A stretch of 64,000 nt of DNA. It comes from Prototheca cutis (lineage: Eukaryota > Chlorophyta > Trebouxiophyceae > Chlorellales > Chlorellaceae). Under the pieces are notes generated by a model. The model made no database searches. It was not told the DNA's origin and saw only the letters and a program-made list of their open reading frames with translations. This document shows, in pieces, positions 12,199-21,822 of this stretch. The DNA lies in NCBI GenBank assembly GCA_002897115.2, contig BCIH01000009.1, positions 43,226-107,225 on the forward strand, given 5' to 3'. Position numbers and translations under genes: made by a program. The number at the start of each line of letters is the position of its first letter. The stretch's first letter is position 1.

Positions 12199-12966
12199 AT
12201 GCAGCGTTCCACGATCATCACAGTCCTCTACGGACTGTGCATTCTTGCCTGGATTGTGCTCCTTGGCGGTGCGCTTGGGAGAGGCGCATGGGGTAGCCTG
12301 CGAATGCATCCGCACCGACAGACTCCCCGTCACAACGCCGCAAATCCCTGGACCATACCGCAGGCATCTCCGCGTGGCAGTACAACTGCAACAAGGAGAA
12401 TCCTGATAACATCACAGACGTTTGCCTGACTGCCTATGCCCAGCTCGCCTGGTGGGTTGCAGAGCGTTTGCTTTGGAATGTGGACGGGGACCGGCACATG
12501 GCTAGCGACTCGCGGCGCAGCGCTCAATGTCTCCAAACAAACACACACGAGCCTGCATGCCGTCCAGACAATTACATAAATAAGGCACCTGTGATGCTCT
12601 CGATGCAGGTGGGCCGTGTTCTTCCAGCTGTTCACACTCATCTTCCTGTATGTCGCTTACTACACGCGGCGTGGCTCCAACAAGATTGGTCTCGTGGTCA
12701 TGCTTGCCATGGTCACCACCCTGTTCTTCTCCGTGACTAACAACGCCTTCACTGTGGTCAAGACCTCTGGCGGCGCGCTCAAGAGCTCGACCCAGGCCTT
12801 TGCCGCGGGTGCCATCATCACCATGATTGCCAACATGCTGCTCATCGTCATTCTGGGAGACGACATGTCCGGCGCCGCGGCAGGCTCGTCTGCCTACCTG
12901 AGCAACAACCCCGCCGCCGTGCAGATGTCCCAGACGACCAAGCCCCCCTCCAGTGCCATGGTCTGA
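12199..12966 (+). CDS. Small four-helix (MARVEL-like) membrane protein, family not identified
   Basis: Three exons (12199-12268, 12364-12451, 12609-12966) total 516 nt and join in phase to give 171 aa. Helix 1 is at residues about 5-24 (IITVLYGLCILAWIVLLGG). A polar loop follows with two cysteines (CNKENPDNITDVC) and an NIT glycosylation sequon. Helix 2 is WAVFFQLFTLIFLYVAYY, helix 3 GLVVMLAMVTTLFFSV, and helix 4 FAAGAIITMIANMLLIVIL. The C-terminal tail is Ser/Pro/Gln-rich and probably cytosolic. This topology with a cysteine-bearing first loop resembles MARVEL/Nce102-type proteins, but I do not recognise a conserved family motif, so function is unknown. A TGTAA signal follows 131 nt after the stop. 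Confidence 0.8.
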
Positions 12967-13432
12967 GCAGCACGGGTTTGACTGGGGAGAGCCCTCGTTT
13001 GGAACCCCCATACACACCTGGGGCATGCCTGCAGTGAGCCGCCTCCTGTCTCGTCTGACGTGTTCATGAGCGTTTTATTCAGTGCCAGCACTTGATTGTA
13101 AGGTTGCCATGCCGTAGGAATGGAGGGTGACTTGCGTGTGGTCAGGGAACTTCAGGGGGACAGGGATCTCGGTGACTGCAACACTTGCCCGGATACTGGG
13201 GCGTTGATCCGATGTGCCACGAGTCACCGGAATGAGGGTACACATCCCTGCACAGATCGCCCAGTACCAGGCCCCATTTGGACAGTTACCAAACTCGTTG
13301 GTGTGGTGCGGGACAGAATGTTGCAATGACAGGCGGTGATCGTGGCGCCGAGGGCGTTGGGCACAAGTGATCGACACGCTGCTTGGCCCTTTGGGACGCG
13401 CTGAAACGCAGTCCACCTGTCGGCGGGACGCG
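12967..13432. other. Intergenic region between two + strand genes
   Basis: It holds the 3' UTR of the membrane-protein gene and the promoter of the PX gene. No supported gene. Confidence 0.5.
13097..13101 (+). promoter_or_regulatory. TGTAA polyadenylation signal of the four-helix membrane protein gene
   Basis: This is the chlorophyte consensus, 131 nt downstream of the stop at 12966 on the coding strand. Confidence 0.6.
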
Positions 13433-15735
13433 ATGCCTGCTCGAACGGCGTCCGAATGGACATACACGCTGCGACTGCCGTCCTGGTCCTCCGTGACCCT
13501 TCCAAGCGGGGATCCCTGCGTGTTTTACCAGGCACGTGTGCGGAGTGTGCATTGGGGGAGACAGCCTGCAGTGTGTGGGATGCCCCGCAGACCGACATGC
13601 CATGACAGTCTCATGCTGCTGGTCTCAACGACAGAGGTGTTGGATTGCAAACAGACCACAGGCCCCTGCACCTCCTGCAGATGGAGGTCACGGTGATCCC
13701 CCCTGGCGGGCCCCCACGCAAGCGCAGCCTGGGACGTCGCTACTCCAACTTCCTCGCGCTCTACAAGAAGGTGACTCCTTTACCTTGCATAAATCTTGTT
13801 GTTATTTCATCGCCAAGGTAGCTACTTCTCCCGTGAAGACCCCAACACCTCCATCCCCACTTGAAAACAACATCATACCATCCCCAACCAAAAATGCATG
13901 TGCGGTGCAGCTCCAGGCAGAGCTGGGGCCTGGGCTGCTGGGTGCTCTGGAGCCGCCGGGCAAGCATGTTTTGCTGGGAGTCAACAGGCACGCGCAGTTT
14001 GTGGAGCGCCGGCGCTCCGAGCTGGAGCAGTGGCTGTGGCGGCTGACGGAGGTGGGGCGCATCGCCAACTCGCAGGCCATGTACGAGTTCTGCGAGCTGG
14101 AAACCGCAGCGAGGACAGCCGTCGCACCCCATGCACCGCCATACATGCAGCATGCCAGTCCCCGGGGCCCGGCCGGGTCAAGCTCACAGCCGTCTCTTAC
14201 GCCGTCATGGTCGGGCAGCGAGGGACCAGATGAGCTGCCTGCGGCGATTTCCGGACCGGGGTCATCGCGGCCGGCGCCGCCCCGGGGCGTGCGCCTGGGC
14301 TCGGGCTCGGGCGCGGGCGGCGATGCGTCGCCGCTGTCCGCCGGGTCACCGGCCTGGGCGACCGCCGAGCAGCAGCAGCGAGGCATGCGGCTCGCGCTGC
14401 ATGTGGAAGAAAGGACGAGACTGAAATCCCTGGTCAAAGATCTTCGTGCTGCGCTGGCTACGGCCAAGTCTGATCTCTACGGTGAGTGTGCGGAGCATTG
14501 ATGCATGGTGGTGGGGTTTGCGGCGATCTGAACCGCTTGTTATGACCGCACCAGCGCCTCTTATTTTGCTGCCGCGCACCCATCCACGCGACTGTGCGAC
14601 CGTAAGACATTCCACCGCGCATGCAGATGCTGCGCGGTGCATCCAAGCGGACCAGGCCACGATCGCGGCGCTGGCGGCGACCGTGGAGGCCTCCCAGGCG
14701 TGGGAGAGTACACGGGACGAGCTGAACTCGCGGGACTCCCCCGAGCCAAAGGCTGATACCTCCGTGGCAGCAGAAGCTGCAGCGGCCGCAGAGGCCATTG
14801 CCGAGGCAGAGGCTGCCGCTGCAGCCTCTGCCGCCATGGCGGCGGCACTGAAACTCGAGCGTGACGAGGTGCAGCAGCGGTATGGGGACTTGGAAGCAGC
14901 GTTGGGCGCCGCACATGAGCGGATAGCAGCCGCAGAAGCGGCGCGAACTGACGCGGAGAATCAATTCATGAAGCGCGAGGGGGAAACTGCGGCGCAGCTT
15001 CGCAAAGAGCTCGAGCAGGAGCGGTCCGCGGCCGAGGAGCGCATGGCTTCCGCGGCCGCGGCTGCACGAGTCAACCAAAAGCTGCTGGCCCGCGAAATTA
15101 AAAGCCTCAGAGCCCGCATCGCCGAACTGGAGTCGGCTGACAAAGCTGAGACAGTCGGGGATGGCCGGGAGACTGCTCCACGGCCGCTTTTAGCTGCCAA
15201 CCTGCCGGGCGTGGACGCCGCTTGCCAGGTCGTGATGTCCACCACGAAACCCTCAAGTGCGCAACGCCCTTTATGGACGGCTCGTGCGGTGGCTGAAGTG
15301 CGCGAGGCGCTGACGGCCTGCGACCTGGGAAGCTGCGCCGACGTGGATGGCGTGGAAGCTGTCGAGCGCCGCCTCGCGGAGCTGTCTGGCCGCCTGGCAG
15401 AGCTGGGGGCTGGCGGGGCTGGGGGCGAGAGCACGGGAGACTTGAAATCAGGCACTGATGACGAAATGGCGGCCCACCCTGAAGGAACGGCCACTGGGAT
15501 ACGAGCAGATGGTGCGGCTTCGTCCGAGGATCTGGCGCGTGAGTCGCTGAGACTGGCGGGTTCCGCGGCGGCTGCGTTGACCCAGGCGGCGGCCCTGCTG
15601 CGGGGCACCCTGGGCGTTGCCACGGCGATGCAGAGTCTGGAAGAGAGAGTGGCAACACCGGACAGGGAACGCCGACCGCCGGCGGCCGTGCCGCGGATCG
15701 ACGACCTTGCCAACGGGACCGCCAGCCTGATTTGA
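13433..15735 (+). CDS. PX-domain coiled-coil protein (EREX/EREL-like endosomal effector)
   Basis: Four exons (13433-13531, 13681-13770, 13911-14481, 14627-15735) total 1,869 nt and give 622 aa. The N-terminal PX domain opens with EWTYTLRLPSWSSV, continues through GRRYSNFLALYKKLQ (the R-[YF]-x-x-F phosphoinositide-contact motif) and LEPPGKHVLLG (the PP-K loop), and ends with ERRRSELEQWLWRL. From about residue 260 to the end the protein is Ala/Glu-rich coiled coil. This order matches plant EREX, a PI3P-binding effector of RAB5 (ARA7) on endosomes; the EREX assignment is inference from architecture. The first intron begins GC rather than GT (13532-13533). The gene converges on the U1A/U2B'' gene with only 80 bp between stops, so the transcripts probably overlap. 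Confidence 0.8.
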
Positions 15736-15793
15736 CACTACACTTTTGACGACAGTACTACTATCACTCACTCTTCTCTTGTGGTGCTGTAGT

Positions 15794-15798
15794 TTACA
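15794..15798 (-). promoter_or_regulatory. TGTAA polyadenylation signal of the U1A/U2B'' gene
   Basis: TTACA on the + strand reads TGTAA on the minus strand, 18 nt after the U1A/U2B'' stop and inside the 80 bp gap to the PX gene. Confidence 0.6.
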
Positions 15799-15815
15799 CG
15801 CGTGCAAGGGACAGG

Positions 15816-17071
15816 TCAGCGTTTTGCAAAGGTCAGCTTGAGCGCGTTTTGCGGGGTCACCCTGAATCCATTCAGTCCAGACAACGCCACCGCAGACTGT
15901 GGCAATTATTGGGAGGGAGGGAGGTGTGCGTACTAGCTGTAGAGTCTTCTCATCCTTGCCGGTGCACGAGGATCTCTTTTCCACTTGAAGCACAGCATAT
16001 GGCCAGAGCAGTGCGCCACGCCACCGTCGGCGCCATGCCACCACCAGAGACGATGCCCTGTCACCATCTCTCGCATCCCAGGGCCCCCCGCCCAATGCCA
16101 CTCCAACTCCGTCTCCCACCTGCGACTCGTTTTGATAATCGACAAATGCGATGCCCGGCCGGGCCTCCACCATGCGCACTTCCACAAATCCTGCCGTTCT
16201 CCGGGGGCAGATGCGGCATCAGGCTGAGCTCATGTGGTCCATGTGTGCGAGCACCAATGAACCCACGGCCCCGCTGGCCCGAGAACCCCACTCCCAACGT
16301 ACAAGCACTCACCGTTGTACTGGCTGAACAGCATGGTAAGCATCTCTGCCGTCGTGGCCTCGGGCAGGTTTTCCACAAACAGGGTCTCCGACGGCTCGCC
16401 GACGTCGGCGGCACGCAGCGCGGGGGCCGGCGGCTGCAGCGGCTGGGCCGCGCCGTTGGCCCGGGCTGGGGTCTCCGCGCCCTCTTTCTCCTTTCTTTCC
16501 TTCTTGGACTTTTTGGTCCCGGCCTCCAGCCGCGTGATCACGTCCGATTTTGTCTTGGCAAAGGACAGGTGCTGCGGGTAGTAGGGGGAGGAGGTGAGGT
16601 CTGGGGTTCCCAGACGGCCCAGTCGCCATGCGGTGGTCGGTGGCAGATCCCTCGATTGGGGCACCAGTCGCCATCAGAAATAACCTTCTCCCCCAATACA
16701 GTCCTGCACCTAACCCCCCACCAGTGGCTTGTTGAAGAATGGAAAGTCTTGCATGGCTCTGAGGGCCTCGGTGGCAGAGGCAACGTCCGAAAATGCTACC
16801 CAGGCCCGGCCACGCAGGCCGGGGCCCTTCATGACCACCACATCCAAGATCTTTCCAAACTGCCCAAACAAGGCATAGAGCAGCTTCTTGGCCTCTGCGT
16901 CATGGGCATATGGATCTAAAAAGTTCATGGATGGCGAATGCACCGCTTGGGAGTGACAAGAAAAGGTCTCGTTGCCTGGTTTCCCCACCAGAACCCCCCA
17001 CACCCACCTTCTTTGTTCAGTTTATCGTACACATTGCTGACGTAGATGGTCTGGTTGGGCAAAATATCCAT
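15816..17071 (-). CDS. U1A/U2B''-type spliceosomal RNA-binding protein
   Basis: Five exons (17071-17008, 16915-16722, 16571-16313, 16190-16120, 15896-15816) total 669 nt, in phase, for 222 aa. RRM1 starts MDILPNQTIYVSNVYDKLNK and continues LLYALFGQFGKILDVVVMK (RNP2/RNP1 region) and RGRAWVAFSD. The linker has SFAKTKSDVI and a Lys/Glu-rich stretch. RRM2 has SETLFVENLPEATTAEML, RPGIAFVDYQNESQ and ends RVTPQNALKLTFAKR. The length of 222 aa is closer to U2B'' (about 225) than to U1A (about 250-280). The role is binding U2 (and/or U1) snRNA stem-loops within snRNPs. No second copy is in the window, so one SNF-like protein could serve both snRNPs. Divergent from RPS3, 421 bp apart. Confidence 0.92.
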
Positions 17072-17492
17072 CAATCCTAATTGTATATCCACACCCGTCC
17101 TCCTACACCGGCCCTCTGGCCCTGGCAATGCCGTTCCTTCGGGAGCAAGGAGCACTGGTACGGGCGCTGGTGCCCACCCCTGCGGCCGCCGTGGGATAAA
17201 TGACGAGGTCTGCGACTGTTTTTCACTCCGTTGTGTATTTAATATTACAATTTCTCCAGCGAATGCGTCTGTATTCGCCAGCGTGATCCTGGACAGGCCT
17301 GCCCAGCATCCATCGTCCCGATCGCTTGCCCGGCAGTGGAGCGGGGCCCCCTGGCGAAGCGAATTTCCGGGGTCAACTCGCCTGGGGCGGCTCCATGCGG
17401 AAGGGTAGAGCTGGGCAGGTGGCAGCTGGGCGCACCCTCTTTCGGCGAGTTTCAGCCCCATCCGACCCTCGTGACAGTCGTCGGGTGCAACC
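17072..17492. promoter_or_regulatory. Divergent promoter region, U1A/U2B'' / RPS3
   Basis: These 421 bp lie between two highly expressed-type housekeeping genes. An AT-rich patch is visible around 17215-17250, roughly midway. Nothing more specific can be claimed. Confidence 0.5.
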
Positions 17493-18731
17493 ATGGCGAC
17501 GCAGATCAGCAAGAAGCGGAAGGCGCGTCTTGGCGGGAGTGTGGGCAGGCCCATGGCGGAGCCTCCCGTGGGTGCACGGCCAGAGGAGCGCGGATTCGAT
17601 GGGCTGACAGGCTTCTTATCCTTTATTTTGCAGTTCGTTGCGGATGGCGTGTTCTACGCTGAGCTGAACGAGCTGCTGACCCGCGAGCTGGCTGAGGATG
17701 GGTACTCCGGCGTGGAGGTCCGTGTGACCCCCCTGCGCACGCAGATCATCATCCGCGCCACGCGCACCCAGGGAGTCCTTGGTAAGCAGCATGGCTATTG
17801 AGCGAGGTGGCGGGGACCCGTCGCCCGTGCACGGCGAGCGCGGAGTTCGTGTTTCCATGGCTGCCTGCCGGCCCATGGCCCCTACTGCGCGGGGCAGGCG
17901 GTGGATTGGTGGGGCACACTGCGCCCGGGCCTAGCACGCGCTGTCGACAGGCATTGTCCTGCTCTTTTTTGTCCTGGAGCCGTGCACGGAGTTTTACTGG
18001 TCGCTGGGGAGTGTACCAGCTTGGGCAGCTTGGATGCCCTCCAGGCTGGCTGGCCAGTCATGAGTTGGTACCCCTTTGCTGGCTTTGGCTTCCAAACAGG
18101 ACCAATGTCCTTAACCCCACACCCCCCCGGCCTAAACACAACCCTAATGCTCCCAAACAAACATGCCAACACCGACGCCGACACCTCCCTCCCCCGACAA
18201 CCCATTGCAGGCGAGAAGGGCCGCCGCATCCGCGAGCTGACGAGCGTTGTGCAGAAGCGTTTCAAGTTCCAGCCCGGTGCGGTCGAGCTGTACGCCGAGA
18301 AGGTTGCCAACCGCGGCCTGTGCGCCGTTGCCCAGGCCGAGTCCCTGCGGTACAAGCTGCTGGGCGGTCTGGCCGTGCGCCGTGCATGCTACGGCGTGCT
18401 GCGGTATGTGATGGAGTCTGGCGCCAAGGGCTGCGAGGTGATCGTCTCTGGCAAGCTGCGGGCGCAGCGCGCCAAGTCCATGAAGTTCAAGGACGGCTAC
18501 ATGGTGTCCTCGGGCAACCCCGTGCGCGAGTACATCGACGCCGCCGTCCGCCACGTGCTGCTGCGCCAGGGCGTGCTCGGCATCAAGGTCAAGATCATGC
18601 GCGAGTGGGATCCCACCGGCAAGGTCGGCCCCCGCACCCCGCTGCCCGATGTCGTCACCGTGCTCAACCCCAAGGAGGAGGAGACGGGCGGCCTGCGCGT
18701 GCCAACCGGCGCCCCCCTGGTCGAGGCGTGA
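17493..18731 (+). CDS. RPS3: 40S ribosomal protein S3 (uS3)
   Basis: Exons 17493-17522, 17634-17781 and 18211-18731 total 699 nt for 232 aa (human 243). The N-terminus [10 protein letters not shown] must join directly to [19 protein letters not shown] to match the family. The KH-domain GxxG loop is built across the second splice ([16 protein letters not shown]). The protein continues [39 protein letters not shown] and [10 protein letters not shown], all diagnostic of uS3 at the mRNA entry tunnel. The C-terminal tail is shorter than in animals. The first intron (17523-17633) would start GC; it is 111 nt, a multiple of three, and has no stop, so an unspliced reading stays open. Confidence 0.97.
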
Positions 18732-18853
18732 GCGGCTACCACACGGTATGCAACCCCCGAGCGACCTCCCCTNCCCCTCAACGTGACCGACCGGGCGAGG
18801 GCGGAGCCTCCCCGCCTGCCCAAACCTCGTCGCCACACCCCTGCCCCGTCCAA

Positions 18854-18858
18854 TGTAA
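18854..18858 (+). promoter_or_regulatory. TGTAA polyadenylation signal of RPS3
   Basis: It lies 123 nt after the RPS3 stop, on the coding strand. Confidence 0.6.
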
Positions 18859-18896
18859 AATCCAATGGACGCACTCGGGCAGACATGCACAACAGG

Positions 18897-18920
18897 GATG
18901 GATGGATGGATGGATGGGCT
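18897..18920. repeat. (GGAT)n microsatellite
   Basis: Five tandem GGAT units lie in the RPS3 downstream region. Confidence 0.9.
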
Positions 18921-19534
18921 AAGGTGTTGAGGTACCATTCACACACAGACAGTCATGACGAGTCGCATACATGGCGCCTGCATAAATGGTGAAATGATTA
19001 AAAAGGTGCTTCACTGGGCCCGCACCGCCGGGCAAGGGGCGGGGGTGGTTTTGGGGATCGGGCAAAGCCGATCTCGTGGACTGAATGCCTCCTGCCCGGC
19101 CCCCCGCCCGTCGAACGGGTTCGATCCACAGACTCCTCGCAATCGCACAGCCTGGACTCCACCACCGGCGCAAATTTCATTGTAATGGCAGTCTTGAGAG
19201 CCAACGGCATGGAATGACGGCAGAGATCGCCGCTGCATGCGCGGAGGGATGTGCCGGATCACCGTTCCGGGGCGCCATTGCGACGACCCACCCACGAGGC
19301 AGCATGGGAAGGGGGCCCCACGCCGGTATCGCCCCCACCAAGCACATGAATGTCATATACTTTGAAAGGACATGACCACAGCCACGCCTCGAAGGCCATC
19401 GGAGCGGCCACCCACGGCGCTGCAGGCAAGCATGGGAGAGGGCGCTCCTGTGTTTGGGAACAGGTGTCGTCGTTCCATGGCTGAGCTCAGAGCCCTCCCC
19501 AGCGCCACGGCAGAACCGCATGTACCCCTAGCGC

Positions 19535-21751
19535 ATGGATCATCCTCAAATGCAGGTGTGCAAATGGCTGCTCCAGAGGAACTACTTGTTGACCTCACTG
19601 GAGTTGTTGCTGGAGGCAGGCGAAGCCGGCCGCGAGGACGAGGTGGCTTGCCTGCAGGCCCTCTTCTCCGATCAAACCCTGTTCCCACCCGAGCGCCTGG
19701 TGTCATACACCGGCCAGGAATGTGGGTTGGCCATAATGGTGGTGGTGGTAGTGTGTCTGGGAGGGTGGACCCGGTGTTAGGGACTTGCGTCCAGACCACA
19801 GATTTTCACCCCTTTATCTTGTAGTATTCATTCCACCCAGCATACGCCAAATAAAAATTCTTAACACGCAGCACTGGACTTTCAAGCAGTGGCGCGGGCG
19901 AGGGAGGAGCGGCTGGCGCTCGTCGAGTACGAGCTGCGGGTGGCTCGCGAAGATGCCATCGAGCTTACTGCCGACGGGGGTGCTGGAGGTGGTGAGGGAC
20001 TTTCAAATGACAAGACAGCCCCAGCTGGGGCTACATCTAAGACTGAGGGTGCCTCAAGAGGGCCGGACCAGGGGAGCTCCACACCGCCACCGACGACCGA
20101 GCAGCGGGCGGTTCTGAATGCGGTGGTCCTGCGGTACCTCGACCAGCAAGGGTACCGCATCTCGGCAGGAACGCTGCGGGCCGAGGCGGGCTCGGCGTCG
20201 ACGCCGGCGGGCGCTGCCGCCGCGGCCAGGCTGGAAGCCGCTGCGCCCTTGTTGGCAGACTGCCTTGACGCCCTGGTCAGAGCTGAAGCGCTGCGGACTG
20301 AACTGGCCAGTCGCGAGCTGGGCATCACAGAGCTCAAATCGCAATTGGCATTGGCGCGGTCCAGGGTGGCAGAGCTCGAAGCTGCCCGGGACGTGGCAGG
20401 AGCACAGCTGGAAAAGACGCAGGCCGGGCTTGATTTTGCCATGGCGCGCGTGGCGGAGCTGGAGGCCACGGTGATGCTGGGCGGGGCCAGGAGGGTGGCA
20501 GAGGCATCTGTGGATGCTTCTGACGTCAGCGACCGAGCCGGCACTCCCGGCGATGCCTTTGCGGGTCTGTCTGATGAGCGCGAAGTTGGGTTAGATGGTG
20601 GCACAGCGGATGCTGTTGACTGCACGAGTGGAGAGGCAGTGGAGGAGGGAGCAAGGCCCTTCGCTACCAAGCCAGCTGTCTCTGGTCCTGACGCCGCCAC
20701 CGGCACATCGTCATCTCGCAAAGCAGGCATCGCTGCCGATGGGGGCGTGCCTGCCGCTCCCCATCTCCACGATATTCCATCATCCTCGACCTCCGGTGTA
20801 CCACCGTCACCCGTTCCGGCCCCGACGCCGCGGCTGGCACTGGACGAGGTGTCGGCGGCGCTGCCTGAACTGCTGCCACATGTACTCATCGCGAGGCGAT
20901 CTGCAGCAGTGCCGCTGCTTCGGGTGCTGGCGGCACAGCATCCCAGGCTGGAAGCCCGCAGCGCGGCCGTGGCCCAACTTGCCGCGCTGTATCGTCGACC
21001 CAGCATGGAGCAACGGCGCGAGATTTGTGCCGCATTGGCAGAGCTGGCGGGGATTGTGGGGCGGGCCCGGTGCGCACTGGAAGTCCTGCCCGCGTTGCTG
21101 GGTGCCTGCGGGCCCGATGCCTCGGTCGAACGCCGTGTGCTGGCCTGCGAAGCTGCGGCTGCACTAGCACCGAGGCTGCCGCCGCGGGCGCTGGCCGGTC
21201 CTGCGCTGGGTCTGGTCCAGCATGCAGCAGAGAGTAGCATACCCGAAGTCCGCGAAGCTGCTGTTCTTGCATTGGGAGCGGTCCTGGATGCCGGACCGGA
21301 TCCGCAACGTTCCGCAGGGCGAGCCGCGGAGACGGCGCTGGCACTGGCGCTGGACCCGGCGCCACAGGTCGCCGGTGCCGCATTAACAGTCGCGGTGCCA
21401 TGCTTTGCACGCTGGGCGCGCCGAGCCGCGCCATCTGAATTACTGGAAACGACGCACGAGGTCATGGTCATGCTGGATGCTGAGCTGGCAGCCGCGCCGT
21501 TTCTGGCGGGAACGCCAGAGGCCATGGTCGACGTGGGCGAAGCCATTCTGCGTGCCCCGTCTGAAGTGACATTCTGGCGGGTGAGTGGGGGAGTTTGGTC
21601 AGATTTAGTTCCTTTTTTGGTGGTTGACTTGTTGCCTTCGCTGTATGGACTAGGAGGCGGGGAGGTGGAGCAGGGAGCCCCGCGTCAGAATCGGTGTCAG
21701 ACACCGCTGGCACGTTGCCATGGAAAGAAGGGGACACCCGCATGGGCCTCA

Positions 21752-21822
<71 letters not shown>

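Larger units (their letters stand above)
18732..19534. other. Intergenic region with (GGAT)n repeat
   Basis: The stretch contains the RPS3 3' UTR, one unresolved base at 18773, a (GGAT)n run at 18897-18920 and the promoter of the RELCH-like gene. No gene is supported; a GGTTCGATCC match near 19119 is not part of a foldable tRNA. Confidence 0.5.

Noticed and set aside
19105..19150. tRNA-like B box (GGTTCGATCC)
   Set aside because: No T-arm stem or acceptor stem can be formed around it; similar boxes near 28625 and 25765 fail for the same reason.
19882..21546. 554-codon Ser/Ala-rich open frame on the minus strand
   Set aside because: It mirrors the Ala-rich RELCH-like exon; composition is that of the complement, with no motif or splice support.
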